From: Chryseobacterium geocarposphaerae
GTDB lineage: Bacteria; Bacteroidota; Bacteroidia; Flavobacteriales; Weeksellaceae
DNA: 64,000 nucleotides
Assembly: GCF_002797535.1 (NCBI RefSeq)
Contig: NZ_PGFD01000001.1
Location: 1,116,001-1,180,000, forward strand
Direction of reading: 5' to 3'
The first letter of the stretch is position 1; the number at the start of each line of letters is the position of its first letter. The notes beneath the pieces are model-generated. The model saw only the letters and a list, made by a program, of their open reading frames with translations, searched no databases and had not been told where the DNA came from. The position numbers and the translations under genes were made by a program. Of this stretch, positions 25,755 to 33,822 are shown one piece after another.

Positions 25755-26906
25755 TTACTCAAACATTTCAGCCCAACGAACAGCTTTAATACTTGTTTCG
25801 TTATATAATTCCTCAACTGTCTTTTTAACCTCTAATTTCGGGTATAAATTGACTCCAATCAGTTTTATTTTACCTTCTTCTACCCATCTTTGTTCTTCCA
25901 CAGCATGATTATAGATCTTCTTTTGAATGATACCTTGTTTTAAAAGCTCCAAATAACCTCCTGCCTCTTCAATTTCTACAAATAAAGCCCATGACTTTTC
26001 AGCGATTTGCTGTGTAATATCTTCCACGTAATAACTTCCGTTTGCGGCATCTTCAAAGACATTGATGATACTTTCGTAAGCTAAAACAATTTGTTGTTTG
26101 AAAGAAATTTCTTCTGAATTTTCCGTACTTCGGTCAACCAGATAATTATTGCTGAAAACTGCATCTGCTCCACCGATCATTGCAGAAGCCAATTCCAGCG
26201 TAGAACGGATCAGGTTATTTTCATTATCCGAAACTGCTTTATTTCTCAAAGAAGTTTCTGCGAAAATGTAAGGAATTTCGTCCAAGCCATATTCTTTTGA
26301 CAACTGATTGAAAACCATTTTAAAAGCTCTCAGTTTTGCCATTTCAAAGAAATAATTTCCTCCTGTAGCGATTCTGAAAATCAGTTTATTTAGGATTTCA
26401 GGTCCATATACTTCAACCAGTTCCTTTGTCTTTGCCAAAGCAATCCCCAATTGCTGATAAATTGCTGCTCCGGCATTTTGATGAAGAGAAATATCTACAC
26501 AAATATTTCTTTTAAATTCTTTTGCCAACAATTCTTTTACCAGCTGATCATTAATCACAGCTTCTTTTTCATCAAATACATCAATTAAAGAAAAATACTG
26601 ATCTTCTTCTTTTGGACTGATATGTCCCGCCAAATCAACATTATTAACAAAAATTGTTTTCTGTTCCAGATTTTCTACATTTTGATCCAAAATAAAGGCA
26701 AAAACATCTTCCTCTAGACTTTCGTGGTACCTTGCCACCAAATGAGTACTTTCTTCTATTTTTGGCAGGTTTACCAACGGTTTTTGTACCGAATCATAGT
26801 AAGGTTTCACTTGGATCCCTTCCAAATTGTCCTTGGTAAGAACGGAATAAATATCTTCTGTTTTAAGCTGTTTTTTTACTAGATTTTCCCAGGTTGTATT
26901 TGACAT
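25755..26906 (-). CDS. mutA: Methylmalonyl-CoA mutase small (beta) subunit
   Basis: This 383-residue protein is related to the TIM-barrel part of methylmalonyl-CoA mutase and lacks the C-terminal B12-binding domain, as expected for the small subunit. Family segments are KRNICVDISLHQNAGAAIYQQLGIALA, then IFRIATGGNYFFEMAKLRAFKMVF and AETSLRNKAVSDNENNLIRSTLELASAMIGGADAV. Together with the B12-bound large subunit it interconverts methylmalonyl- and succinyl-CoA. The large subunit gene, often directly downstream in Bacteroidetes, is not here; the downstream side is instead occupied by the GxxExxY cassette. Length is short for small subunits but no truncation is evident. Confidence 0.85.
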   Translation of the reverse strand: MSNTTWENLVKKQLKTEDIYSVLTKDNLEGIQVKPYYDSVQKPLVNLPKIEESTHLVARYHESLEEDVFAFILDQNVENLEQKTIFVNNVDLAGHISPKEEDQYFSLIDVFDEKEAVINDQLVKELLAKEFKRNICVDISLHQNAGAAIYQQLGIALAKTKELVEVYGPEILNKLIFRIATGGNYFFEMAKLRAFKMVFNQLSKEYGLDEIPYIFAETSLRNKAVSDNENNLIRSTLELASAMIGGADAVFSNNYLVDRSTENSEEISFKQQIVLAYESIINVFEDAANGSYYVEDITQQIAEKSWALFVEIEEAGGYLELLKQGIIQKKIYNHAVEEQRWVEEGKIKLIGVNLYPKLEVKKTVEELYNETSIKAVRWAEMFE

Positions 26907-26923
26907 TGGTTATGGATTATTTT

Positions 26924-27049
26924 GTGAATTGTCAATCATCAATTTTGTTTTACGAGTGAATTATGAATTGACACATTCTGACATTCTTTTTATTAGATTT
27001 TTAGATTGAAAAATTGACAAGCAAAGCGAATTGTTCATTCACCATTCAC
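26924..27049. repeat. Intergenic dispersed repeat B, copy 2
   Basis: A 126-bp element starts GTGAATTGTCAAT and ends CATTCACCATTCAC. It holds TCAATTTTGTTTTACGAG and AGCGAATTGTTCATTC, matching blocks of the copy at 18242-18334. It fills the gap between mutA and the ftsB-like gene. Confidence 0.65.
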
Positions 27050-27057
27050 TTCTTAAA

Positions 27058-27414
27058 TTATTTTTTCGCAATATTCGTACTATCTACGACCAAAATAAAG
27101 ATCTCTTCATTCGGTTTTTTCATAAAATAATTTTCTCTTGCGTATTTTTCTTTTTCAGATTTATTATTCATCAGTTTTTTATAAAACGCGTCATTTTTTT
27201 CGTATTCGGTTTTATAATATTGAAGCTGGTCTTCGTATTTGTTAATTTCCCCATTCAGTTCATTAATTACCAAAAACGAAGTTTTATCAAAGAAAATCAT
27301 CCACACCAGAAACAAACAAATGGTAAGCGTATATTTATTCAAAACATATTTTTGAATAAGCTTAAAAGTTTCAGACTTAGGCTGGATGTCTTTAATAAGT
27401 TTGTTTTCTTTCAT
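27058..27414 (-). CDS. FtsB/DivIC-type septum formation protein
   Basis: This 118-residue protein has a basic cytoplasmic start, one membrane helix (about residues 30-50, YTLTICLFLVWMIFFD) and a periplasmic coiled coil (ELNGEINKYEDQLQYYKTEY). It then has the conserved EKYARENYFMKKPNEEIFIL segment, which is the hallmark of the FtsB/DivIC family (R-E-x-Y-x-M-K-K-P-x-E). The family acts in the divisome together with FtsL and FtsQ. It starts 2 bp after the uridine kinase stop, a tight operon seen in many Chryseobacterium genomes. Confidence 0.88.
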   Translation of the reverse strand: MKENKLIKDIQPKSETFKLIQKYVLNKYTLTICLFLVWMIFFDKTSFLVINELNGEINKYEDQLQYYKTEYEKNDAFYKKLMNNKSEKEKYARENYFMKKPNEEIFILVVDSTNIAKK

Positions 27415-27416
27415 TT

Positions 27417-28031
27417 CTAATGTTTTCTCAACGAATTTTTAATAACAGTAGTTAAAAAATCAATCGCCACGGAATTTTGCTTCATATTCGGGATAATAAG
27501 ATCTGCTTCATTTTTTGAAGGCTCAATAAATTCCTGGTGCATCGGTTTCAATGTTGTCTGATAACGGTGCAGTACTTCATTCAGGTCTCTTCCTCTTTCC
27601 TGAGTATCTCTCCTGATCCTTCTGATCAGTCTTTCATCAGAATCTGCATGAACAAATACTTTTAAATCAAATTCTTTTAGTAATTCTTTGTTCGTAAGTA
27701 CCAAAATTCCTTCTACAACCAATACATTTTTAGGCTCTACAGTCACATGATCTCCGGTTCTTCCGTGTGTTACAAAACTATAGATTGGCTGTTCGATCGG
27801 CTCATTGTTTTTTAAAGCTTTCACATGTTTTATCAACAAATCAAAATCGATGGATTTAGGATGATCATAATTTAAAGCTTCTCTTTCCGTTAATGTAAGA
27901 TTATGATTATCATGATAGTAATTATCCTGTGAAAGGATATTCATTCCTTCGATATCAAGCTGCTGAATGATCTTATCAACAACCGTAGTTTTGCCGGATC
28001 CTGTACCTCCTGCAATTCCTATTACAAGCAT
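27417..28031 (-). CDS. udk: Uridine kinase
   Basis: This 204-residue cytoplasmic enzyme phosphorylates uridine and cytidine for pyrimidine salvage. The P-loop is GIAGGTGSGKTTVVDKI near the N-terminus. NYYHDNHNLTLTEREALNYDHPKSIDFDLL is the nucleoside-binding region. ERLIRRIRRDTQERGRDLNEVLHRY forms the lid with its Arg cluster. Both are textbook family features. It is transcribed with the ftsB-like gene and probably also mutA. Confidence 0.95.
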   Translation of the reverse strand: MLVIGIAGGTGSGKTTVVDKIIQQLDIEGMNILSQDNYYHDNHNLTLTEREALNYDHPKSIDFDLLIKHVKALKNNEPIEQPIYSFVTHGRTGDHVTVEPKNVLVVEGILVLTNKELLKEFDLKVFVHADSDERLIRRIRRDTQERGRDLNEVLHRYQTTLKPMHQEFIEPSKNEADLIIPNMKQNSVAIDFLTTVIKNSLRKH

Positions 28032-28180
28032 TCTTTTTTTGTTTCTTTATAGTTTTTACAAATATACTATTTTAGATGAATGCAAATAAAATAAATGAGA
28101 ATCTAAAATTTCAAACAGATGAAAACTAATGCATAATTTTAAAGTTATCAGATATTAATAAGAATTAGCAATATTCAAAA

Positions 28181-28642
28181 TTAAATATTCACCCCATGAA
28201 TATTTTTCACCTCTGCCATCACAAACGTACTGTGTGTACTTCCGATAGAATCTACAGAGCCTAATTTATTAAAAACAAAATCCTGATAGTGCTTCATATC
28301 TCTTACCTGAACTTTCAGTAAAAAATCAAAATCTCCGGAAATATTATAGCATTCTGCGACTTCATCAATCTGTAAAATATCTTCAACAAATCGATTTCCG
28401 ACAGAACGATCATGGATTTTCAGTTTTACCTGACAAAAAACGGTAAAACCACGATTCAATTTTTCCGCTTCCAGAATGGCAGCATAATGTTTAATATATC
28501 CTTCCTGCTCCAGTCTTTTCATCCGTTCAAAAACAGGGGAAGCAGATAGGTTTACTTCTTTCGCGAGCTCTTTTACGGTTAGTTTTGCATTTTTTTGAAG
28601 GATTCTCAGCAGTTGAAGATCCTTTTCATCCAGTCTTTCCAC
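28181..28642 (-). CDS. Lrp/AsnC-family transcriptional regulator
   Basis: This protein of about 153 residues has the N-terminal HTH of Lrp: LDEKDLQLLRILQKNAKLTVKELAKEV, then NLSASPVFERMKRLEQEGYIKHYAA. The C-terminal RAM (effector-binding) domain follows, with VAECYNISGDFDFLLKVQVRDMKHYQDFV. No ATG fits: possible starts are GTG at 28640-28642 and TTG at 28667-28669. The GTG gives a start nine residues closer to the LDEKD motif, the usual Lrp start, so I use it. It lies divergent from the riboswitch-controlled metE gene and may sense an amino acid. Target genes are unknown. Confidence 0.85.
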   Translation of the reverse strand: MERLDEKDLQLLRILQKNAKLTVKELAKEVNLSASPVFERMKRLEQEGYIKHYAAILEAEKLNRGFTVFCQVKLKIHDRSVGNRFVEDILQIDEVAECYNISGDFDFLLKVQVRDMKHYQDFVFNKLGSVDSIGSTHSTFVMAEVKNIHGVNI

Positions 28643-28765
28643 AGAATAATATTCTTTTTGGGGGTTCAATTCTCAAATTTACAGAATAATAATCTTTCAA
28701 ATATACATAAATCGAAATAAAAATCTTATTTTAATCAATATATCCAATCAATATACTTTAATCAA

Positions 28766-28773
28766 TATCTTTG
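28766..28773 (+). promoter_or_regulatory. -7 box of the metE leader
   Basis: TATCTTTG fits the TAnnTTTG consensus and would start the transcript near 28780, just before the riboswitch. No -33 TTG at ideal spacing is seen. Confidence 0.4.
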
Positions 28774-28804
28774 AATCCTATTTTGTTCTTTAATATACTT
28801 CATC

Positions 28805-28975
28805 AAACGGAAAAGGTTTTACTTAAGGTAAATTAATAGGGAATCGTGTGAAAATCACGAGCTGTCGCGCAACTGTAAGTAACACATCAAAGTTTTTGTC
28901 CACGCATATCCACTGTGTAAACGGGAAGGATGACAATAACCGTTATAAGTCAGGAGACCTGCCTGTTCCGAATTG
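28805..28975 (+). ncRNA. Cobalamin (B12) riboswitch
   Basis: The order of conserved aptamer elements is present. It has AGGGAATCGTGTGAAAATCACGAG (G-G-G-A-A box with a paired arm), then CTGTCGCGCAACTGTAAGT, ACGGGAAGGATGACAA, and the B12 box GTCAGGAGACCTGCC at 28949-28963. It precedes metE on the same strand. Adenosyl- or other cobalamin would shut down metE, the B12-independent route, when B12 is plentiful. The exact ends are approximate. Confidence 0.93.
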
Positions 28976-29371
28976 ACAATGCTCTCGCGGTTGGAGTTTT
29001 TGGTTAGACAGATGATATTTTGGAAACGTATTGGGTTTAAAATTTTGATTTTTTAAACGCAAAGATTTTTTATGATGACTTCTTATTTTTTAAGGAGCAA
29101 AGAATTGCGACTTCTTCGCTGATGAAGCGTATGGATAAAACGTCCGCTCTTACAATCAATGAAATTGATTCTACTCTGCTCACTTAAGACGTCAAGAAAA
29201 TTTAATTAAAACTTTGCATCAAAAAATAAAAATCTTATAATTCTTTTCATTAAAAAGAAAAATACGTCTTCACTATATCTTACCAATTCCCCAAAACTTT
29301 TCCCTGCAATAGCATTATGAAGCATCCGAAGAACTTTTAAAATCATTGTCTAATTTAAAAGTTGTAAGAAA
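28976..29371 (+). promoter_or_regulatory. Long metE leader after the riboswitch
   Basis: Nearly 400 bp separate the B12 box from the metE ATG with no convincing gene. A possible stem ACGTC ... GACGT (29140-29192) encloses a perfect 7-bp hairpin AATCAATgaaATTGATT (29154-29170). AACGCAAAGATTTTT at about 29058 and GGAGCAAAGAATTGCG (29094-29109) look like a further dispersed repeat. The switch mechanism (termination or start occlusion) is not evident, since no terminator lies next to the aptamer. Confidence 0.4.
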
Positions 29372-31687
29372 ATGCAAACACATCTTCTTGGCTATCCGCG
29401 TATTGGTAGCAACAGAGAACTCAAAAAAGCCTGTGAACAATATTGGGCAGGTAAAATCAATTTAGACGACCTTCTAGAGGTTGGAAAAACCATTACTCAA
29501 AGTAATTGGAAACTTCAGCAGGAAGCGGGAATTGACCTTATCCCATGTAATGATTTTTCGTATTACGATCAGGTTTTGGATATGACCTTAACGGTTGGAG
29601 CCATTCCTGAACGTTATCAGGAAATTGCTTTAAAAAAGCCCGAACTGGACGTTTATTTTGCAATGGCAAGAGGTTTCCAGAAAGACGGCTTAGATATTAC
29701 CGCAATGGAAATGACGAAATGGTTTGATACGAATTATCATTATATCGTCCCTGAATTTCAGAAAAACCAGGAATTTAAATTATTCTCCAATAAAATCATC
29801 GAAGAATTCATTCGTGCGAAACAGACCGGATTCAATGCAAAACCTGTTATTATTGGTTTATTAACGTATTTACTGCTTGGAAAAGAGAAAGAAGAAGGTT
29901 TTGATAAGTTGGATTTAGCTCAAAACTTACTTCCTGTTTATATTCAGATCTTAAAGGAGCTGGAGGGTCACGGTGCGGAATACATTCAGTTTGATGAGCC
30001 ATTTTTAGCATTAGATTTAACTGAAAAAGCAAAAGAAGTCTATCAGTTTGTGTATGCTGAAATCAAAAAACAGTTCCCTAAGCTTACATTTATTGTCGCA
30101 ACTTATTTTGACGGCTTAAAAGACAATCTTTCACTCGCCACTTCCCTACCTGTCGATGTTTTACACATTGACCTGGTTCGTTGTCCAGAACAATTGGATG
30201 AAGTTTTGAATAATATTCCCAATACTTTAAGCCTTTCTTTGGGTGTTGTAGACGGCAGAAACATCTGGAAAAATGATTTTCAGCATTCTTTACAGTTCAT
30301 TAAAAAAGCTGTTCAAAAAATTGGTTCGGAAAGGGTTTTCATCGCCCCGTCCTGTTCTTTGTTACACTCTCCTTTCGATCTGGATTCAGAGAAAAATGAA
30401 GAAACTTTATCTCCCGAAATCAAACAATGGATGGCTTTTGCGAAACAGAAAGTGTATGAAGTTGTCAATTTAAAGAAATTGGCTTCAGAAAACCCGGATT
30501 ACAATACGTTGCAGATTTTAGCAGAAAATAAAAAAGCGATTGAAAACCGTAAAACATCTCCATTAATTCACAATCAAAAAGTAAAAGACCGTATTGATGT
30601 TACTACTGAAAGTGATGCCCGAAGAAACAATCCATTTAATGTTAGAAAAGAAGTACAACAGGAAGTACTGCAGCTTCCTTTATTTCCAACAACTACCATC
30701 GGTTCATTTCCACAGACAAAAGAGGTGAGAAACTGGCGTGCCAAATTCAAGAAAGGGGAACTGAATGCCGAACAATATGATATTTTGCTAAAACAGGAAA
30801 CCGAAAGAACGATTCGTTGGCAGGAAGAAATCGGAATCGATGTGCTTGTTCACGGGGAATTCGAAAGAAACGATATGGTGGAATATTTCGGGGAACAATT
30901 GGCTGGGTTTGCGTTTACACAAAACGGTTGGGTTCAAAGTTATGGAAGCCGTTGTGTGAAACCTCCGGTGATTTTCGGAGATGTATACAGACCGAATCCA
31001 ATGACTGTTTATTGGTCGGAATATGCTCAATCTTTAACTAAAAAATGGGTAAAAGGAATGCTAACTGGACCTGTAACGATTCTTCAATGGTCTTTTGTAC
31101 GTGATGACCAACCTCGTTCACTGACCTGCAAACAGATCGCTTTAGCAATTCGAGATGAAGTCAATGATCTGGAAAAAGCAGGAATCAGGATTATCCAGAT
31201 TGATGAACCTGCGATTCGTGAAGGACTTCCATTAAGAACATCCGACTGGCAGAATTATCTGAAATGGGCAGTTGAAGCGTTCAGAATTTCAGCAAGCGGC
31301 GTGGAAGATGCAACACAAATTCATACCCATATGTGTTATTCTGAATTTAATGATATTATCCAAAATATTGCTGATATGGATGCCGATGTGATTACGATAG
31401 AATGTTCCAGAAGCCAGATGGAATTATTAAATGCTTTTGCAGATTTCAAATATCCTAATGAAATCGGACCGGGAGTTTATGATATTCACTCACCAAGAGT
31501 TCCGTCTAAAGAGGAAATGGTTGAACTGTTGAAAAAAGCACAAACTGTTATTCCTGTGCAACAACTTTGGGTTAATCCTGATTGCGGCTTGAAAACCCGT
31601 CATTGGGATGAAACAGAAAAGGCTTTGATTGCGATGGTGGAGGCTTCTAGGGAAGCTAGTAAGGAGTTTGCTTTGGAGACGTTTTGA
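29372..31687 (+). CDS. metE: Cobalamin-independent methionine synthase
   Basis: This 771-residue cytoplasmic enzyme transfers the methyl of 5-methyltetrahydropteroyl-triglutamate to homocysteine. It has the two-barrel MetE layout: LLGYPRIGSNRELKKA at the start of the N-terminal barrel and TTTIGSFPQTKEVRNWRAKFKKG at the start of the C-terminal one. The zinc ligands are visible as H653 and C655 in IHTHMCYSEF, E677 in ITIECSRSQ, and C738 in NPDCGLKTR. GSYG-type folate contacts lie near WVQSYGSRCVKPP. It is controlled by the upstream B12 riboswitch. Length matches the family (753 in E. coli). MetH is not in this window. Confidence 0.97.
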   Translation: MQTHLLGYPRIGSNRELKKACEQYWAGKINLDDLLEVGKTITQSNWKLQQEAGIDLIPCNDFSYYDQVLDMTLTVGAIPERYQEIALKKPELDVYFAMARGFQKDGLDITAMEMTKWFDTNYHYIVPEFQKNQEFKLFSNKIIEEFIRAKQTGFNAKPVIIGLLTYLLLGKEKEEGFDKLDLAQNLLPVYIQILKELEGHGAEYIQFDEPFLALDLTEKAKEVYQFVYAEIKKQFPKLTFIVATYFDGLKDNLSLATSLPVDVLHIDLVRCPEQLDEVLNNIPNTLSLSLGVVDGRNIWKNDFQHSLQFIKKAVQKIGSERVFIAPSCSLLHSPFDLDSEKNEETLSPEIKQWMAFAKQKVYEVVNLKKLASENPDYNTLQILAENKKAIENRKTSPLIHNQKVKDRIDVTTESDARRNNPFNVRKEVQQEVLQLPLFPTTTIGSFPQTKEVRNWRAKFKKGELNAEQYDILLKQETERTIRWQEEIGIDVLVHGEFERNDMVEYFGEQLAGFAFTQNGWVQSYGSRCVKPPVIFGDVYRPNPMTVYWSEYAQSLTKKWVKGMLTGPVTILQWSFVRDDQPRSLTCKQIALAIRDEVNDLEKAGIRIIQIDEPAIREGLPLRTSDWQNYLKWAVEAFRISASGVEDATQIHTHMCYSEFNDIIQNIADMDADVITIECSRSQMELLNAFADFKYPNEIGPGVYDIHSPRVPSKEEMVELLKKAQTVIPVQQLWVNPDCGLKTRHWDETEKALIAMVEASREASKEFALETF

Positions 31688-31711
31688 TTTTTTTATTGAT
31701 ATTTATTTTTC

Positions 31712-31730
31712 AGGAGCCTTTTGGGCTCCT
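31712..31730 (+). terminator. Hairpin after metE
   Basis: The perfect 7-bp stem AGGAGCC / GGCTCCT has a TTTTG loop. No strong T run follows directly, but the position 25 bp past the metE stop suits a terminator. Confidence 0.6.
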
Positions 31731-31786
31731 GTTCTAGTAATTTTTACTATATTCGAAAAACTTCAAACTTTCTTAATTACAATAGA

Positions 31787-32286
31787 ATGAGACTTTTATT
31801 CTTGTTTCTTTTAATATCAACATCATTATCTGCACAATTAAATAATGATTTAAAAAATCAAATAAAGTTTAAAAGCTATAGGTATTTGGATAGTATTGAT
31901 GTTTATTCTAAAAAATACCCAATAAACTTATTGAAGGTTCTGGATCAATTAGAAATAAAAACAATAAAACTATTGGTTCAATAGGATTCTCCATTGAAAT
32001 CACCTCAAATAAAAACAATAAAATAGTTCGCGTTTTAAAATCTGAATCAACTCATTACGAAAAGTATGATGGAAAGCCTCAAAAAAGCATTATTACTGAA
32101 ATTACAATATATTTTGATAATTTTCAAATTCCTTATTTAGCGAAATATATATCCAAAATATATATTTCTGGATCACTGGTAACAAGTAAAAATAAACTCT
32201 TTAATCTAAAAGAAGATAATTCAGAAAGTTCAGAGTTTAAAAGCATTGAAGCATTATTAGAAGATACAAAAAAACATATTAAATAA
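31787..32286 (+). pseudogene. Frameshifted small secreted protein gene
   Basis: An ATG at 31787 opens a signal peptide (MRLLFLFLLISTSLSAQ) and a mature start LNNDLKNQIKFKSYRYLDSIDVYSKKYPIN. Around 31934-31945 the frame breaks: the original frame stops at 31982-31984, while a second frame continues as IEGSGSIRNKNNKTIGSIGF and on to TAA at 32284-32286. Joined, they give about 165 residues. The second part has good coding character, with KIVRVLKSESTHYEKYD. A single-base deletion in an A/T-rich run or a sequencing error explains it. Family unrecognised. The gene lies between metE and a J-domain gene. Confidence 0.65.
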
Positions 32287-32338
32287 AATTGTTTTACATT
32301 AATAATGAATAACTTATAGAATTTCCAATTAATTTCCT

Positions 32339-32346
32339 TAATTTTG
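32339..32346 (+). promoter_or_regulatory. -7 box of the J-domain gene
   Basis: TAATTTTG fits the TAnnTTTG consensus and lies 26 bp before the ATG at 32373. No spaced -33 TTG is seen. Confidence 0.4.
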
Positions 32347-32372
32347 CACCCCGAAAATAAGGGATAGAAGAT

Positions 32373-32819
32373 ATGAAAAAAATTGGCGAGCACAGAAAAC
32401 TTTTGGGAGTTGATCAGAATGTAACTTTAAAAGAGCTGAAAACCATCTACAGAAATGCGATGAAAGATACGCATCCTGATAAATTCATCAACGATGAAGC
32501 CGGACAACTGGAAGCTGAGGAAAAAAGTAAATCTGTGATTGAAGCTTACCATTTTTTAGTAAGTATCAATCCGGAAACGCAGGAAAAATACAAAGAAGAA
32601 TATACAGAAACGATTACCAAATCCAATATCCAGGATTTTTATCTGGAAAAATCGATTCTTACCGTTCTTCACCTGAATGGAGTGTCATACGAATACATGG
32701 GTGTTCCGAAAAACACCTATATTAAGATGATCAATTCAGATTCACCAAGCCGTTTTGCAAGAAGACATATCTATGGAAATTTTGTTTTCAGAAAAGCGGG
32801 TGAAGTTATGCAGGACTAA
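32373..32819 (+). CDS. J-domain plus KTSC-domain protein
   Basis: This 148-residue cytoplasmic protein joins two small domains. Residues 5-70 resemble a DnaJ J domain: LLGVDQNVTLKELKTIYRNAM, then the HPD motif in KDTHPDKF (residues about 34-36), then a third helix EEKSKSVIEAYHFL. The J domain stimulates DnaK-type chaperones. From about residue 93 comes a KTSC domain (LTVLHLNGVSYEYMGVPKNTYIKMINSDSPSRFARRHIYGNFVF), named for a lysyl-tRNA synthetase-associated domain of unknown role. The fusion suggests recruitment of Hsp70 to a KTSC target. It has its own promoter and ends at a bidirectional terminator. Confidence 0.82.
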   Translation: MKKIGEHRKLLGVDQNVTLKELKTIYRNAMKDTHPDKFINDEAGQLEAEEKSKSVIEAYHFLVSINPETQEKYKEEYTETITKSNIQDFYLEKSILTVLHLNGVSYEYMGVPKNTYIKMINSDSPSRFARRHIYGNFVFRKAGEVMQD

Positions 32820-32844
32820 TTCTGAACAATCAACAGTATAGAAT

Positions 32845-32877
32845 GAAAAACCGTACCTCAATGAGATACGGTTTTTC
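32845..32877. terminator. Bidirectional terminator
   Basis: The stem AAAAACCGTA / TACGGTTTTT with an inner CTC/GAG pairing lies between convergent genes. Confidence 0.88.
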
Positions 32878-32896
32878 TTTATCTTTTTTAGAACGT

Positions 32897-33697
32897 TTAC
32901 ATTCCGTTCAGATACGTTTTTATGGTTTCTAATACTCCAAACCGGTCGTTGGAACAGGCTTCAAACCTGGCTACTTCTTTTACCGAAGGATGGGCATTTT
33001 CCATAGCGTAGGAATAATGAGCATTCTTAAGCATTTCAATATCGTTCAGATAGTCACCGAAAGCCATTGTCTGCTCCGGAAGGATATTTAAAGATTTCTG
33101 CAGCTTTTCAATGGCATTACCTTTGTTGGTGTGCTTATTCATAATATCCAGCCAGTTTTTCCCCGAAACTACGACTACTAAATCTTCATCTTCAAAATTT
33201 TTCAAAGCCGGGTATAGAAATTCTTCAGCACTTACCGGATGATAGACTGCAATTTTAAAAACCGAATCATCAACTTCCAATGTAAGGTCTTCTTTTTTCT
33301 GATTCTGAATGTAATATTTAGAAAAATACTCTACGAATACCTCATCGGAACTTTCATAATACGAGTTTTCTTTGGCACTTAAAACCGCTCTTGCTTCGGG
33401 AATTGCTCTTATTGTACGAATAATATCGGCAATGGATTCCTGGCTGAACTTATCAGCAAAAATCTCTTCATTTTTATACACTACATAACCGCCGTTTTCA
33501 GCAATAAAACCTATTTCACTTTGGATCTCTCCAAAATATTTGGTAATTCCCGACATCTGTCTCCCGCTTGCAGGAACGAAAAGAATATCGCGTTTCTTCA
33601 GTTCTTCATATACCGCTGGAAAATCCGGACTTACTTCGTATTTTGAATTCAGAAATGTCCCGTCCATATCGGTTACAATCAGCTTTATATCCTTCAT
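32897..33697 (-). CDS. Cof-type HAD-family phosphatase
   Basis: This 266-residue enzyme belongs to the HAD superfamily, Cof (IIB) subgroup. The nucleophile motif is VTDMDGTFLNSKYEVS (D10 and D12). VPASGRQMSGI is motif II, and motif IV is AFGDYLNDIEMLKNAHYSYAM with the Mg ligands. The cap domain lies between. Members dephosphorylate sugar phosphates or flavin/pyridoxal phosphates; the substrate here cannot be told. It ends at the terminator shared with the J-domain gene. Confidence 0.92.
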   Translation of the reverse strand: MKDIKLIVTDMDGTFLNSKYEVSPDFPAVYEELKKRDILFVPASGRQMSGITKYFGEIQSEIGFIAENGGYVVYKNEEIFADKFSQESIADIIRTIRAIPEARAVLSAKENSYYESSDEVFVEYFSKYYIQNQKKEDLTLEVDDSVFKIAVYHPVSAEEFLYPALKNFEDEDLVVVVSGKNWLDIMNKHTNKGNAIEKLQKSLNILPEQTMAFGDYLNDIEMLKNAHYSYAMENAHPSVKEVARFEACSNDRFGVLETIKTYLNGM

Positions 33698-33822
33698 AAA
33701 ATTCTTTTTCTTCTTCTTTATTTCTCAAACCTTATACAAATATAGACTTTAAAATCTTAAAGATAGGTTCAGTCTTTATTATCATTAGGTTATTAATTTT
33801 AATTTTTTTTAATATGAAATTC

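Noticed and set aside
27031..27420. 129-residue + strand ORF opposite the ftsB-like gene
   Set aside because: It is Phe/Ile/Lys-rich antisense shadow of a conserved gene.
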